Assembly: GCA_014802105.1 (NCBI GenBank)
Contig: JAAVCX010000008.1
Location: 6,343 to 70,342, forward strand
Origin: Bacteroides sp.
GTDB lineage: Bacteria > Bacteroidota > Bacteroidia > Bacteroidales > Muribaculaceae
Length of the DNA stretch: 64,000 bases
Direction: 5' to 3'
Below the pieces are notes generated by a model. The model saw only the letters and a list, made by a program, of their open reading frames with translations, was not told where the DNA came from and made no database searches. Shown piece after piece: positions 15,774 through 25,009 of the stretch; position 1 is the stretch's first letter; every line of letters starts with the position of its first letter. The position numbers and the translations under genes are program-made.

Positions 15774-17090
15774 TCAGAGCTGCATGCTGTTCTCCTCGCG
15801 CAATTGCTCGGGGAGAGCGGCTTTTTCTTCTGATATATCCTGTTTCTTATTGCCGGTGCGTGTTGCCGTGCGGCTCACCGAGAGCATGATGCCAAAGGCT
15901 ATACAGGTGACTATGATCGAGGTTCCGCCCTTGCTGATGAGCGGCAGGGGCTGACCCGACACAGGGAAAATGCCTGTCACGATGGCTATGTGGAAGAGAG
16001 CCTGAAACGCTATCATCACCGCCATGCCCATACCTATCAGGGCCGGGTAGGTGATCGAGCAGCGCGAGGCTATGCCGGCGGCGCGGGCCAGCAACCACAG
16101 ATAGAGCACCACCACCGCTATGCCGCCTATCAGGCCGAGCTCCTCGACCACGATAGCGAAGATATAGTCAGAGAATGCCAGCGGCAGGCGCGCGGCCTCG
16201 CGAGAGTTGCCCGGGCCTACACCGTGTATGCCACCGTGGGCCTGAGCCCAGTAGCTGAGCACTTCCTGTCGGTTGATACCTGTCGGCTCAAGCTCCCATT
16301 TGGGCCGCTTGTCGTCGTTGTGGCGCTCGACTCGGGCCATCCAGGTGGCTATGCGCGAGCCGCCGGTTTTCTCGGCCCCTTCGGTGAGTTCTACATTCTG
16401 GGAGGCGTCGGCTGCTATGCTTCCCCTCACTTCGGTGAAGTAGAGATAGAGGCCGAATATCAAGCCACACAGTAAGAAGAAACCTGTCATGGCGAACATG
16501 TGGCGCCATCTCACTCCGCTGATCACCATCATCGAGTAAGTGATTGCCAGCAAGAGCAGGGTGTTGGTGAGACCCTGCTCGATAAGCAGGCCCGAGAAAA
16601 AGATGATGATCACTCCGCTCCACATGACGCCGGTCAGGGTGATGCCGCCGTTCTTTTTGTCCTGATTGAGCGACATGACGAGCGCGATGAGCAGCACGGC
16701 CGAGATCTTGACCATCTCGGCCGGGAAGACACCTATGCCCAGCAGGGAGAACGATCGTCGCGCGCCGTTGACATAGTTGCCGCAGAACATCACGTAGATC
16801 ATGGCCACGGCACTGATGACCGAGAAGACTACCGTGAATATCACCACGTCACTATAATGGCGACGGGCGATAAACCAGGTGAGCAGGGCGCCGGCGCCGA
16901 GCATCATCAGGTGACGCAGTATAGGGCCGACAACACCTATCGACGAGGAGGCTACCTCGCGCGACGAGGCGCTGTAAAGCTCTATCACCGAGATGAGACA
17001 CAGAGCTATGAAGATACCCCAGATGTGCTTGTCGGCACGGGCCAGGGGCTTGGGTTTGATGGTGTTGAGCAGTGGTGAGGATGTTTCCAC
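15774..17090 (-). CDS. ftsW: SEDS-family peptidoglycan polymerase FtsW
   Basis: FtsW is the septal glycan polymerase working with FtsI. I set the start at GTG 17090 (VETSSPLLNTIKPKP) because the longer frame to 17363 overlaps the murD coding sequence with non-protein-like residues. The 438-residue product has about ten membrane segments and SEDS landmarks: YSASSREV in the first loop, SYWAQAHGGIHGVGPGNSREAARLPLAFSDYIFA with the catalytic-loop aspartate, and the final GQPLPLISKGGTS. An extracytoplasmic insertion of about 50 charged residues (NVELTEGAEKTGG...) is typical of Bacteroidota. Confidence 0.95.
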   Translation of the reverse strand: METSSPLLNTIKPKPLARADKHIWGIFIALCLISVIELYSASSREVASSSIGVVGPILRHLMMLGAGALLTWFIARRHYSDVVIFTVVFSVISAVAMIYVMFCGNYVNGARRSFSLLGIGVFPAEMVKISAVLLIALVMSLNQDKKNGGITLTGVMWSGVIIIFFSGLLIEQGLTNTLLLLAITYSMMVISGVRWRHMFAMTGFFLLCGLIFGLYLYFTEVRGSIAADASQNVELTEGAEKTGGSRIATWMARVERHNDDKRPKWELEPTGINRQEVLSYWAQAHGGIHGVGPGNSREAARLPLAFSDYIFAIVVEELGLIGGIAVVVLYLWLLARAAGIASRCSITYPALIGMGMAVMIAFQALFHIAIVTGIFPVSGQPLPLISKGGTSIIVTCIAFGIMLSVSRTATRTGNKKQDISEEKAALPEQLREENSMQL

Positions 17091-17145
17091 AGTGACGGAG
17101 ATGAGGTTGGTTGATATAGAGAAATAGTGTAGCCGGTAGAGGGGA

Positions 17146-18507
17146 TCACTCGGCGCCCTCTTTGAGAGCCTTGACGGCGGCCTTGAACTGCTCGCCGCGG
17201 TCTTCGTAGCTCTTGAAGAGGTCAAATGACGCGCAGCAGGGCGAGAGCAACACCGTGTCGCCGCTGACTGTGATGGCCGCGGCCGTCCCGATAGCCTCGG
17301 CCATCGAGTGGGTGTCATAGATGGCGGCCACCTCGTCGGTGAAGAAGTCGAGGAGCTTGGCATTGTCTTTGCCCATGCAGATGATGGCCTTGACCTTCTG
17401 CTTGACCAGCGGGAGTATCTCGCTGTAATCGTTGCCCTTGTCCTTGCCTCCGAGTATCAGCACGGTGTCGGTCGGCATGGACTCGAGCGCATACCAGGTG
17501 GAGTTGACATTGGTGGCCTTGGAGTCGTTGATGTAGCGCACACCGTTGACCGTCCCGGCCGGTTCCAGACGATGCTCGACACCCTCGAAATTGCTCAGAG
17601 CCTTGCGTATATCCTCCTTGGCTATATCGAGTATTCCGGCCGAGAGGGCGGCGGCCATCGAGTTGTAGAGATTGTGCAGGCCGTTGAGCGAGAGTTCGGC
17701 GCGAGGCATACGCAGTTTCTGATTGGGAGTGTCGGCATGGAGCTGATCCTCCTCGTCGACCCAGGCACAGCTCTCGGCTCCCTCGTCGACATGGCGGTGC
17801 TCGGCAAACGGGTAGCGCGAGGCCTCGGTGGTCAGTTGCTCGAGCTGACGCCTGATCACGGGGTCGTCCTGCCAGTAGATGAAGGCGTCGCGGGGTGTGA
17901 GGTTCTGGAGTATGCGGAACTTGGCGTTGACATAGTTCTGCATCTCGTAGTCGTAGCGGTCGAGATGATCGGGGGTGATATTGAGAATCACGGCTATATT
18001 GGCGTGGAAGCGATACATGTTCTCGAGCTGGAAACTCGAGAGCTCGATCACGTAGACATCGTGGTGCTCGCGGGCCACCTGAAGCGCCAGGCTGCGTCCC
18101 ACGTTTCCGGCCAGACCTACGTTGACCCCGGCGTCCTTGAGTATATGATAGGTCAGGAGAGTAGTGGTGGTCTTGCCGTTTGAGCCGGTGATACACACCA
18201 TGCGCGCGTCGGTGAAGCGTCCGGCGAGTTCTATTTCCGAGATCACGGGGATACCCTTCTCGACCAGGGCTTTCACCACCGGCGCCGTGGGGGGGATACC
18301 GGGACTTTTCACCACCTCGTCGGCTGCAAGTATGCGGTCTAAGGAGTGGCCCCCCTGTTCCCACTCTATGCCCTCGGCCTCGAGCTGAAGCCGATAGCGC
18401 TCGGGTATAGTGCCCGAGTCAGAGAGAAACACGTTATAACCTTTATCTTTACCGAGGATCGCGGCTCCTACGCCGCTCTCTCCTCCGCCGAGAATGACAA
18501 GATTCAT
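17146..18507 (-). CDS. murD: UDP-N-acetylmuramoyl-L-alanine--D-glutamate ligase
   Basis: MurD adds D-glutamate to UDP-MurNAc-Ala. Motifs visible are the N-terminal GGGESGVGAA (7-16), the P-loop CITGSNGKTTTTLL, the region VIELSSFQLE, ILNITPDHLDRY, and HRLEPAGTVNGVRYINDSKATN near 315-340, which contains the family lysine. The length of 453 residues is normal. It is followed by ftsW 55 bases downstream and preceded by mraY across a 51-base AT-rich spacer with a short tandem repeat. Confidence 0.97.
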   Translation of the reverse strand: MNLVILGGGESGVGAAILGKDKGYNVFLSDSGTIPERYRLQLEAEGIEWEQGGHSLDRILAADEVVKSPGIPPTAPVVKALVEKGIPVISEIELAGRFTDARMVCITGSNGKTTTTLLTYHILKDAGVNVGLAGNVGRSLALQVAREHHDVYVIELSSFQLENMYRFHANIAVILNITPDHLDRYDYEMQNYVNAKFRILQNLTPRDAFIYWQDDPVIRRQLEQLTTEASRYPFAEHRHVDEGAESCAWVDEEDQLHADTPNQKLRMPRAELSLNGLHNLYNSMAAALSAGILDIAKEDIRKALSNFEGVEHRLEPAGTVNGVRYINDSKATNVNSTWYALESMPTDTVLILGGKDKGNDYSEILPLVKQKVKAIICMGKDNAKLLDFFTDEVAAIYDTHSMAEAIGTAAAITVSGDTVLLSPCCASFDLFKSYEDRGEQFKAAVKALKEGAE

Positions 18508-18530
18508 TTTTTTTGAGTATTGTTATATGG

Positions 18531-18557
18531 CTTATAAAACTTATAAGATTTATAAGA
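18531..18557. repeat. Three tandem 9-mers between mraY and murD
   Basis: cttataaaa, cttataaga and tttataaga lie back to back in the AT-rich spacer between two GC-rich genes. The array is short and could be chance, but a second kind of tandem repeat sits in the next spacer of the same cluster (19860-19901). Confidence 0.45.
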
Positions 18558-18558
18558 A

Positions 18559-19854
18559 TTATCTGATTTTAAGTGTAATGAATGTCAGGGCCGCGAAGAG
18601 TATCGACAGGATCCAGAAACGGATCACGATCTTGGGCTCGGCCATGGCCCGCCGTGGCATGTCGATCAGGGCCTCTATGCCCTCCTTCTGGAAATGATGG
18701 TGGAGAGGTGCCATGCGGAACACCCTGCGTCCGGCTCCATACTTGCGTTTGGTGTATTTGAAATAGGAAGTCTGGATGATCACCGAGAGGTCTTCGGCAA
18801 AGAAGATCAGACACAACAGCGGGATGAGCAGCTCCTTGTGGATGAGTATTGCAAAGACGGCGATGATGCCTCCGAGGGTCAGCGATCCGGTGTCGCCCAT
18901 AAACACCTGGGCCGGATTGGCATTGTACCACAGGAAGCCGATGAGCGCACCGATGAGCGCCGAGATAAACACTACCAGCTCTGACGATCCGGGTATATAC
19001 ATGATGTCGAGATAGGTCGAGTAGATCACATTGCCTCCCAGATAGGCCATGATGGCAAGGGCCACGCAGATGATTGCCGACACTCCGGCACACAGACCGT
19101 CGAGGCCGTCGGTGAGATTGGCGCCGTTGCTGGTGGCGGTGACTGCTACGATGACGACTATGACAAAGAGTATCCATCCGCCGGTCTGGGCCGAGGAGCC
19201 CATCCACGAGGTGAGCCACGAGTAGTCGAAGTTGTGGTCTTTGACAAAGGGGATGGTGGTCTGGGTGCTCTTCATGTCGGGCGACTGGGTGAACTCGGTG
19301 ACCGAGCGGAAGGCGGCCTGGGGCTCGGTGTCGTCGTCGGGAGTGGCCGAGAGGGTGGAGCTGACGGTGACGGGGGTGATCTGACGCTGGGTGATCTCGG
19401 GGCTCAGCCACATAGTGAGGCCCACTATAAGGCCAAGGCCTACCTGACCGATGATCTTGAATTTCCCTTTCATGCCGTCCTTGTTGTGCTTGCGTATCTT
19501 CAGATAGTCGTCGAGAAATCCAAGGGTGCCACACCATAGGGTGGCCACGATCATCAGCAGCATGTAGATGCTGCTCAGATTGCCGATGAGCAGACAGGGC
19601 AACAGCACCGAAAGGATAATGATGATACCGCCCATAGTGGGGGTGCCGGTCTTCTTGAGCTGTCCCTCGAGACCCAGATCGCGGATAGTCTCGCCGATCT
19701 GCATCTTCTGGAGGCGGTCGATGATCTTGCGGCCAAACACGAGGGCTATCACCAGTGCCAGCAGGAAGGCTGTCACCGAGCGGAAGGTTATATAGGTCAT
19801 CAGGCGTGCGCCGGGGAGGTCGCCCTGCAGATAGTCAAAGAGATAGTAGAGCAC
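18559..19854 (-). CDS. mraY: Phospho-MurNAc-pentapeptide transferase MraY
   Basis: MraY attaches phospho-MurNAc-pentapeptide to undecaprenyl phosphate, forming lipid I. It is a ten-pass membrane enzyme. Visible motifs are GTPTMGG with LDDYLKIRKHN in the first cytoplasmic loops, NGANLTDGLDGLC and FMGDTGSLTLGG, and the C-terminal MAPLHHHFQKEG. At 431 residues it exceeds the E. coli enzyme (360) because of a periplasmic insertion of roughly 60 residues (SATPDDDTEPQAAF...PFVKDHNFDYSW), as in other Bacteroidota. Aspartates of the catalytic motifs are intact. Confidence 0.97.
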   Translation of the reverse strand: MLYYLFDYLQGDLPGARLMTYITFRSVTAFLLALVIALVFGRKIIDRLQKMQIGETIRDLGLEGQLKKTGTPTMGGIIIILSVLLPCLLIGNLSSIYMLLMIVATLWCGTLGFLDDYLKIRKHNKDGMKGKFKIIGQVGLGLIVGLTMWLSPEITQRQITPVTVSSTLSATPDDDTEPQAAFRSVTEFTQSPDMKSTQTTIPFVKDHNFDYSWLTSWMGSSAQTGGWILFVIVVIVAVTATSNGANLTDGLDGLCAGVSAIICVALAIMAYLGGNVIYSTYLDIMYIPGSSELVVFISALIGALIGFLWYNANPAQVFMGDTGSLTLGGIIAVFAILIHKELLIPLLCLIFFAEDLSVIIQTSYFKYTKRKYGAGRRVFRMAPLHHHFQKEGIEALIDMPRRAMAEPKIVIRFWILSILFAALTFITLKIR

Positions 19855-19859
19855 TGTTG

Positions 19860-19901
19860 GTATAGAGTATAAAGTATAGAGTATAGAGTGTGGAGTATAG
19901 G
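19860..19901. repeat. Six tandem heptamers (GTATAGA type) between murE and mraY
   Basis: Six back-to-back heptamers occupy the spacer: GTATAGA, GTATAAA, GTATAGA, GTATAGA, GTGTGGA, GTATAGG. The same heptamer family forms a longer array at 63927-64000. The units are AT-rich within a GC-rich operon and lie only 6 bases before the mraY start on the transcribed strand. Confidence 0.85.
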
Positions 19902-19911
19902 GGATTTTAGA

Positions 19912-21363
19912 TTAGAGGCCGATGGCGGCTTTCACTTCCTCACGGTCGTCGAAATGGTGTTTGACACCCTTGACTTCCTGGTAGTCTTCGTGGCCTTTGC
20001 CGGCGATGAGCACTACCGTGCCGGGCGAGGCCAGCGCTACGGCTGTGCGTATGGCCTGACGGCGGTCGGTGATATGGAGTGTGCGGCTGCGGGCTTCGTC
20101 GTCGAGTCCGGCTTCCATGTCGGCCAGGATTGCCTCCGGCTCTTCAAACCGTGGGTTGTCGCTGGTGAGTATCACTCTCTGGGAGCGGGCGGCGGCCTCG
20201 CGGGCCATGATGGGGCGCTTGCCGCTGTCGCGGTTTCCGCCACAACCTACCACGGTGATGATCTCCCCCCTGGGGCCTACCACTTCGCGTATGGCCTGGA
20301 GCACGTTGACGATAGCGTCGGGGGTGTGGGCATAGTCGACGATGGCCGTGAACCCTTTGGGTGAGTGGATGGCCTGGAATCGTCCCGCCACAGGCACCAG
20401 TCGCGAGATGGCCGGGAGCACCTGCTCGTCGCTCCAGCCCAACAGTCGGGAGGCGCCGTAGACTGCCGTGAGATTATAGGCGTTGAAACGGCCGGTGAAG
20501 AGGGTCTCCACTTCGGTGCCGTTGAGACTCAGCAGGGTGCCGTCGAGTCGCTGTTCGATGATGCGTCCGGTGAAATCGGCCTCGCTGCGCAGGGAGTAAG
20601 TGTGGCGTGATGCGGCGGTGTTCTGGAGCATCACTTCGCCCACCTTGTCGTCGGCATTGGTCAGAGCGAAGGCTTCGGAGGGGAGAGCGTCAAAGAATGA
20701 TTTCTTGGCCTTGAGGTAGGCCTCGACGGTCTTGTGATAGTCGAGATGGTCACGGGTCAGATTGGTGAAAATGCCTCCGGCAAAGGTCAGGCCCGCGATG
20801 CGGTGCTGGTCGGCTGCATGAGAGCTCACCTCCATGGCGCAATAGGAGCATCCGGCATCGACCATAGTGCGCAGCAGGCTATTGATGGTCATGGGGTCGG
20901 GGGTGGTGTGCTCGGTGGGATAGGGGGTAAGTTCCACATAGTTGCACACAGTCGAGAGCAGGCCGGCTTTATGGCCGAGCAGTCGGGCCATCTCGTAGAT
21001 GAGGGTGGCAGTGGTGGTCTTGCCGTTGGTGCCGGTGACGCCTACCAGTTTCAGCTGGCGCGAGGGGTTGCCATACCATTGGGAGGCGAGCTCACCCAGC
21101 GCTATCGCCGAGGATGCGACCCTGATCACGGTGACTCCCTCGGGGAGGGGATCGGGTACACGCTCACACACGATTGCCACGGCTCCGGCCGCCAGGGCTT
21201 TGTCGATAAAATCGTGGCCGTCGACACTGACTCCGGGCACGGCCACAAAGAGGGTGCCCTCGCTGACGCGACGCGAGTCGGCGGTCAGGGAGATGATTTC
21301 GGGGTCGTTGGGGCCGGTCACTTGCAGTGGACTGATGGCTTCGAGCAGGTGGTTGAGTCGCAT
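19912..21363 (-). CDS. murE: UDP-MurNAc-tripeptide ligase MurE, meso-DAP type
   Basis: MurE adds the third stem residue. The start is placed at ATG 21363 ([13 protein letters not shown]); the longer frame adds residues that do not look conserved. Motifs: [14 protein letters not shown], the segment [23 protein letters not shown], and [11 protein letters not shown], where DNPR is the signature of enzymes that use meso-diaminopimelate. The product has 483 residues. It lies between ftsI and mraY, and its 3' spacer contains the heptamer array. Confidence 0.97.
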   Translation of the reverse strand: MRLNHLLEAISPLQVTGPNDPEIISLTADSRRVSEGTLFVAVPGVSVDGHDFIDKALAAGAVAIVCERVPDPLPEGVTVIRVASSAIALGELASQWYGNPSRQLKLVGVTGTNGKTTTATLIYEMARLLGHKAGLLSTVCNYVELTPYPTEHTTPDPMTINSLLRTMVDAGCSYCAMEVSSHAADQHRIAGLTFAGGIFTNLTRDHLDYHKTVEAYLKAKKSFFDALPSEAFALTNADDKVGEVMLQNTAASRHTYSLRSEADFTGRIIEQRLDGTLLSLNGTEVETLFTGRFNAYNLTAVYGASRLLGWSDEQVLPAISRLVPVAGRFQAIHSPKGFTAIVDYAHTPDAIVNVLQAIREVVGPRGEIITVVGCGGNRDSGKRPIMAREAAARSQRVILTSDNPRFEEPEAILADMEAGLDDEARSRTLHITDRRQAIRTAVALASPGTVVLIAGKGHEDYQEVKGVKHHFDDREEVKAAIGL

Positions 21364-21407
21364 GATGGTGGAGGCTGTATTATATATAATATGTGGTGAA
21401 AACTTTA

Positions 21408-23504
21408 TCAATGAGTGAGGGTGAGGTTGACTGTGTGGCCCGGGTCGATGATGCTGCCGGCTACGGGATCCATCGATCTGACAAATCCCGATCCTTTGAT
21501 CGTGACATCATAGCCGCGGGTCTCGAGAATCTCGATGGCGTCGCGGGCGCTCAGACCTCTGACATCGGGCACCCTGCGGCTTTTGGCCGAGGCTATATCG
21601 TGGCCCTGGACAGTGCGGTAGTTGGGGAGCGAGAAGGGTCGACGCAGGGCGCGGTAGGGGTCGGAACCCTGTCGGGCAAAGAAAGTGGGGCCCTCGTCGG
21701 AGGGGCTCTCTCCGTTATAGTCGGAGCTGTTGCCGAGCATGCCGCGCGAATAGAGTTTCATGGCGATGTTGCGCATCACCTGGCCCGAGGTTGTGGCGGC
21801 GCCAAAGAAGTTTTTGGTCGGGTGGCAGGTCAGCACCACACATGAGTAGCGAGGCTCGTCGGCCGGAAAGAAGCCACAGAAGGCGAGTCGCTTCTTGGCG
21901 GTGTTGTAGGTGCCGTTCTCGATCATGTAGCAGGTGCCGGTCTTGCCGGCGATCTTGACTACGTCGTTGCGCAGGAAACGTCCGGTGCCGTGTTCGCCCC
22001 ACACTACGGCCGTGAGCAGCTTGCGCATGGTGCGGGCTGTCTCGGGCGAGCAAGCGCGTCCTTCCGGGCCGAGGGTCGAGGGCTTGAGCACCTCCTCGCG
22101 GCTCCCTCTCAGCTCTTTGACCAGGCGAGGTCTCACGAAGACACCGTCGTTGGCTATGGCGTTGTAGAGGGCCAGAGTGTAGAGCGGTGGGATCTCGGTG
22201 GCATATCCGTAACACTGACGCGAGAGGGCTATGCGTCCGCCGCGGTTGGAGGCTACGGAGTCGATGCGCGGAGTCACTTCGCCGGCTATGCCTGTATTGA
22301 GTGGCTCGAGAAAGCCTATGCGCTTGATGCGCGAGTAGAAGGCGCCGGGGATGGAGTCGTAGCGCGAGGTGATGATGCGGGCCATGCCGATGTTTGACGA
22401 CTGTTCGAGCACTTCGCCGATCTTTATCGAGGTATTGAAATGGGAGTCGGTGATGGGGCGTCCGCCTGCATAGGCCCATCCCTTGCCGGTGGGTAGCTCG
22501 CGGTTGAAGTCGTCGGGAGAGATTATGCCGTCTTCGAGAGCTATCATCATCGAGAGGGTCTTGATCACCGAGCCCGGCTCGTAGCCCATCACGGCACGGT
22601 TGCGGGCCTCGATATATCCGGGGCCGTAGGGGTTGAGCTCGAGATTGGAGATGGCTTTGATGTCGCCGGTCTTGACATCCATGAGCACGGCCACTCCCCA
22701 GTCGGCTCCACAGGTGTCGAGCACATTGTTGAGCTCGCTCTCCACGATGTCCTGCATGGCTATGTCGATGGTGGTGACTATGTCACAGCCCGGGATGGCG
22801 GGTATCTTGGCCATGTCGGCGATGTCTTTGGTGAGACTTACCTTACCGGTGGTGCCTGTGCGGCCATAGAGCAGGGAGTCAAGGGCTTTCTCCAGGCCTG
22901 AGATGCCGTGGATCTCCTTGCTTTCGGAGGTTTCGCCTACGCCGCCGATACTACGGCGCGCCATGTTGCCGTAGGGGTTGAAGCGGCGCATGTTTTTCTC
23001 AAAGTAGAGACCTGTGCGGTTGCGGTTGCCCTTGAAGTAGGGGAGGGTCTTGAGCAGCTCCATCTGGGCGTGGGAGAGATTGGTGAGCACGCGATAGGCG
23101 CGCGGACGCTTGCCTTTCTCTTTTTCGAGCGGTTTGAGCAGATAGTCGCGCCACTCGAGGGCGGTGCGCTCGGGGAAGTGTTCGGAGAGGGCCAGAGCGA
23201 GTTCGGCGATATTCTCGCGCAGCTTGGCGGCGTTGAATTTCTCGGCGCGGTAGTCGATGCGCGCGGTGTAGTAGTGGAGATTGGTTGCGAGCACCGAGCC
23301 GTCGCTGGCCAGTATATTGCCACGGCGGGGAATTATTTCCTGGGAGACCGACATCAGCGAGTCGGCCTTGTGGTTCCACTTGTCGGCGTCGACCACGGTG
23401 TTCTCGGTGAGCTGTATACCTATTCTGGCCGCAAACACGAGGATCACCACTACGATCAGACCGTAGCGGAAGAGGATGGTGGTGCGATTGTCGAGACGAG
23501 CCAT
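21408..23504 (-). CDS. ftsI: Division-specific class B penicillin-binding protein with a PASTA domain
   Basis: This transpeptidase cross-links septal peptidoglycan together with FtsW. The order is: a short N-terminus, a membrane segment (13-31), a dimerisation domain, the transpeptidase domain with SVIK (S312-K315) as the acyl-serine motif, SSN (EQSSNIGMA) and KTG (AGKTGTC), and a C-terminal PASTA domain ([20 protein letters not shown]). The length of 698 residues agrees with Bacteroidota FtsI proteins, which often carry one PASTA domain. Its neighbours ftsL and murE fit the dcw order. Confidence 0.96.
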   Translation of the reverse strand: MARLDNRTTILFRYGLIVVVILVFAARIGIQLTENTVVDADKWNHKADSLMSVSQEIIPRRGNILASDGSVLATNLHYYTARIDYRAEKFNAAKLRENIAELALALSEHFPERTALEWRDYLLKPLEKEKGKRPRAYRVLTNLSHAQMELLKTLPYFKGNRNRTGLYFEKNMRRFNPYGNMARRSIGGVGETSESKEIHGISGLEKALDSLLYGRTGTTGKVSLTKDIADMAKIPAIPGCDIVTTIDIAMQDIVESELNNVLDTCGADWGVAVLMDVKTGDIKAISNLELNPYGPGYIEARNRAVMGYEPGSVIKTLSMMIALEDGIISPDDFNRELPTGKGWAYAGGRPITDSHFNTSIKIGEVLEQSSNIGMARIITSRYDSIPGAFYSRIKRIGFLEPLNTGIAGEVTPRIDSVASNRGGRIALSRQCYGYATEIPPLYTLALYNAIANDGVFVRPRLVKELRGSREEVLKPSTLGPEGRACSPETARTMRKLLTAVVWGEHGTGRFLRNDVVKIAGKTGTCYMIENGTYNTAKKRLAFCGFFPADEPRYSCVVLTCHPTKNFFGAATTSGQVMRNIAMKLYSRGMLGNSSDYNGESPSDEGPTFFARQGSDPYRALRRPFSLPNYRTVQGHDIASAKSRRVPDVRGLSARDAIEILETRGYDVTIKGSGFVRSMDPVAGSIIDPGHTVNLTLTH

Positions 23505-23522
23505 AGGGATTGAGGAGGAGTG

Positions 23523-23885
23523 TTATTTTCTGATAGTGTAGGGGGGCTGAGGCTGCACCCTGAGGTTGAGGCCCAGCGAGTCGACAAGCTGTTGCATGGA
23601 GGTCTCGCGTATGCGGCTCATGAAGCTCGAGCGTTCGCGCGATGACTCGTTCTGCACGATCTCCAGTTGTTTCTCCAGCGCGGCTATCTTCTCGAGATTG
23701 CTGCGGTAGGTGAATTTGGTGGTGATATATACCATTATGACTATCAGGAAGATCAGTGTCGGGAGCCAGTGTCGGGCGAAGAAGTCGCTCGAGATCACCT
23801 GGCCGCGGAAAAGACGGCGCAGGTAGCTCCAGAACGAGAAGCTCTGGGTCGAGGAGGTGTCGGAAGAGGTTTTCTGTTGTGCCAC
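23523..23885 (-). CDS. ftsL: FtsL-like divisome protein
   Basis: A 120-residue protein with a cytoplasmic N-terminus of about 40 residues, one membrane segment (WLPTLIFLIVIMVYITTKF) and a coiled-coil periplasmic helix (NLEKIAALEKQLEIVQNES). Topology, size and position between rsmH and ftsI identify it as FtsL of the Bacteroidota type. Sequence conservation in this family is too low for motif proof. FtsL links FtsQ-FtsB to FtsW-FtsI. Confidence 0.85.
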   Translation of the reverse strand: MAQQKTSSDTSSTQSFSFWSYLRRLFRGQVISSDFFARHWLPTLIFLIVIMVYITTKFTYRSNLEKIAALEKQLEIVQNESSRERSSFMSRIRETSMQQLVDSLGLNLRVQPQPPYTIRK

Positions 23886-23931
23886 AGCTTGAAGTGAGAA
23901 GTCTAAGGGTGGTGGTGGTGGGAGAGGTTGG

Positions 23932-24846
23932 TTAAAGTTTGACGGCTACGCGGAGCTTGGCTGAGCGCGAGCGCGGATTGCGGGCGATCTCCTCGTCGTC
24001 GGGGGTCAGGGGGCGTCCCGAGAGGGGTTTGAGCGGGGAGTTGACCCGTCCATAGAAGTCTTTGTCGACGTGGCCGGCCACGTTGCCGGTCTTCATGAAG
24101 TTCTTGACCATGCGGTCTTCGAGGGAGTGATAGGTGATCACGGCCAGTCGTCCGCCGGGACGCAACACTTTGAGCGCGCCCTCGAGCAGTTCCCTCAGGG
24201 CTCCCATCTCGTCGTTGACCTCTATGCGCAGGGCCTGGAAGATCTGGGCCAGCTCTTTCTTCTCTTTGCGGGGGTCGATCAGCGGTGACACCAGGCTGAT
24301 GAGCTCGCCCACGCTCTCGGGGAGATTGCCACGCTCGCGGGCGGCTACGATGGTGTCGGCCAGCCGGCGCGCCTGATTGAGCTCTCCGTAGACCTTGAAG
24401 ATGTCGGCCAGGCTCTCGCGCGAGGCTTCGGCAAGCAGCCTTGAGGCGGGTCGCGAGGCGGCCCGGTTCATGCGCATGTCGAGGGGGCCGTCGGCACGGA
24501 ATGAAAATCCGCGCTCGGGGGTGTCGAAATGATGGAACGAGACGCCCAGATCGGCCAGCACTCCGTCCACTCCCCCGGCGTCATAGTAGCGCATGAAGTT
24601 GGTGATGAAGCGGAAGTTGCTGTAAACCATAGTGAAGCGCTCGTCGTCGCGTGGGGCGTTGGCGACGGCGTCGAGATCCTGGTCAAAGGAGTAGAGGTGC
24701 CCCTCGGAGCTGAGTCGCTCCAGGATGGCACGCGAGTGGCCGCCGCCTCCAAAGGTGGCGTCGACATAGATGCCTCCGGGCTGTATATCAAGCGCTTCGA
24801 GACATTGTGGCAGGAGGGCCGATATATGATAGGGCTGATCGCTCAT
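23932..24846 (-). CDS. rsmH: 16S rRNA (cytosine-N4)-methyltransferase RsmH
   Basis: RsmH (MraW) methylates C1402 of 16S rRNA using S-adenosylmethionine. Motifs: DATFGGGGHSRAIL near 29-42 (SAM binding), ADLGVSFHHFDTPERGFSFR, MRMNR and AVITYHSLEDRMVKNFMK. The length of 304 residues is normal. It opens the dcw cluster here; the usual preceding gene mraZ is not present, since the next gene upstream is an alkaline phosphatase on the same strand, across a 163-base gap. Confidence 0.96.
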   Translation of the reverse strand: MSDQPYHISALLPQCLEALDIQPGGIYVDATFGGGGHSRAILERLSSEGHLYSFDQDLDAVANAPRDDERFTMVYSNFRFITNFMRYYDAGGVDGVLADLGVSFHHFDTPERGFSFRADGPLDMRMNRAASRPASRLLAEASRESLADIFKVYGELNQARRLADTIVAARERGNLPESVGELISLVSPLIDPRKEKKELAQIFQALRIEVNDEMGALRELLEGALKVLRPGGRLAVITYHSLEDRMVKNFMKTGNVAGHVDKDFYGRVNSPLKPLSGRPLTPDDEEIARNPRSRSAKLRVAVKL

Positions 24847-24905
24847 TGGGGTGAAAGTTGCTTTCGCCGGGGTGAAAGCTGTGATGATGATAGTTTTTTA
24901 CACGG

Positions 24906-24934
24906 TAAAATTACGAAAAATTTGCAAAAGCAAA
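24906..24934 (-). promoter_or_regulatory. Possible promoter of the dcw cluster
   Basis: On the minus strand TAATTTTA (7 of 8 bases of TAnnTTTG) lies about 60 bases before rsmH, with a TTTG 17 bases further upstream, slightly short of the usual 19-20. It is the only promoter-like element seen in this gap. Confidence 0.3.
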
Positions 24935-25009
24935 CTCACCCTCGTCTCATGGGACGTAAAAAAGTTATTAACATCCCGATTGGAAATCCTGTATTGGCTA
25001 TTTTAACAT

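Noticed and set aside
9162-24376. Many long plus-strand frames across the dcw cluster
   Set aside because: All lie antisense to well-recognised genes, with low-complexity or histidine/glycine-rich products; none has a family motif.
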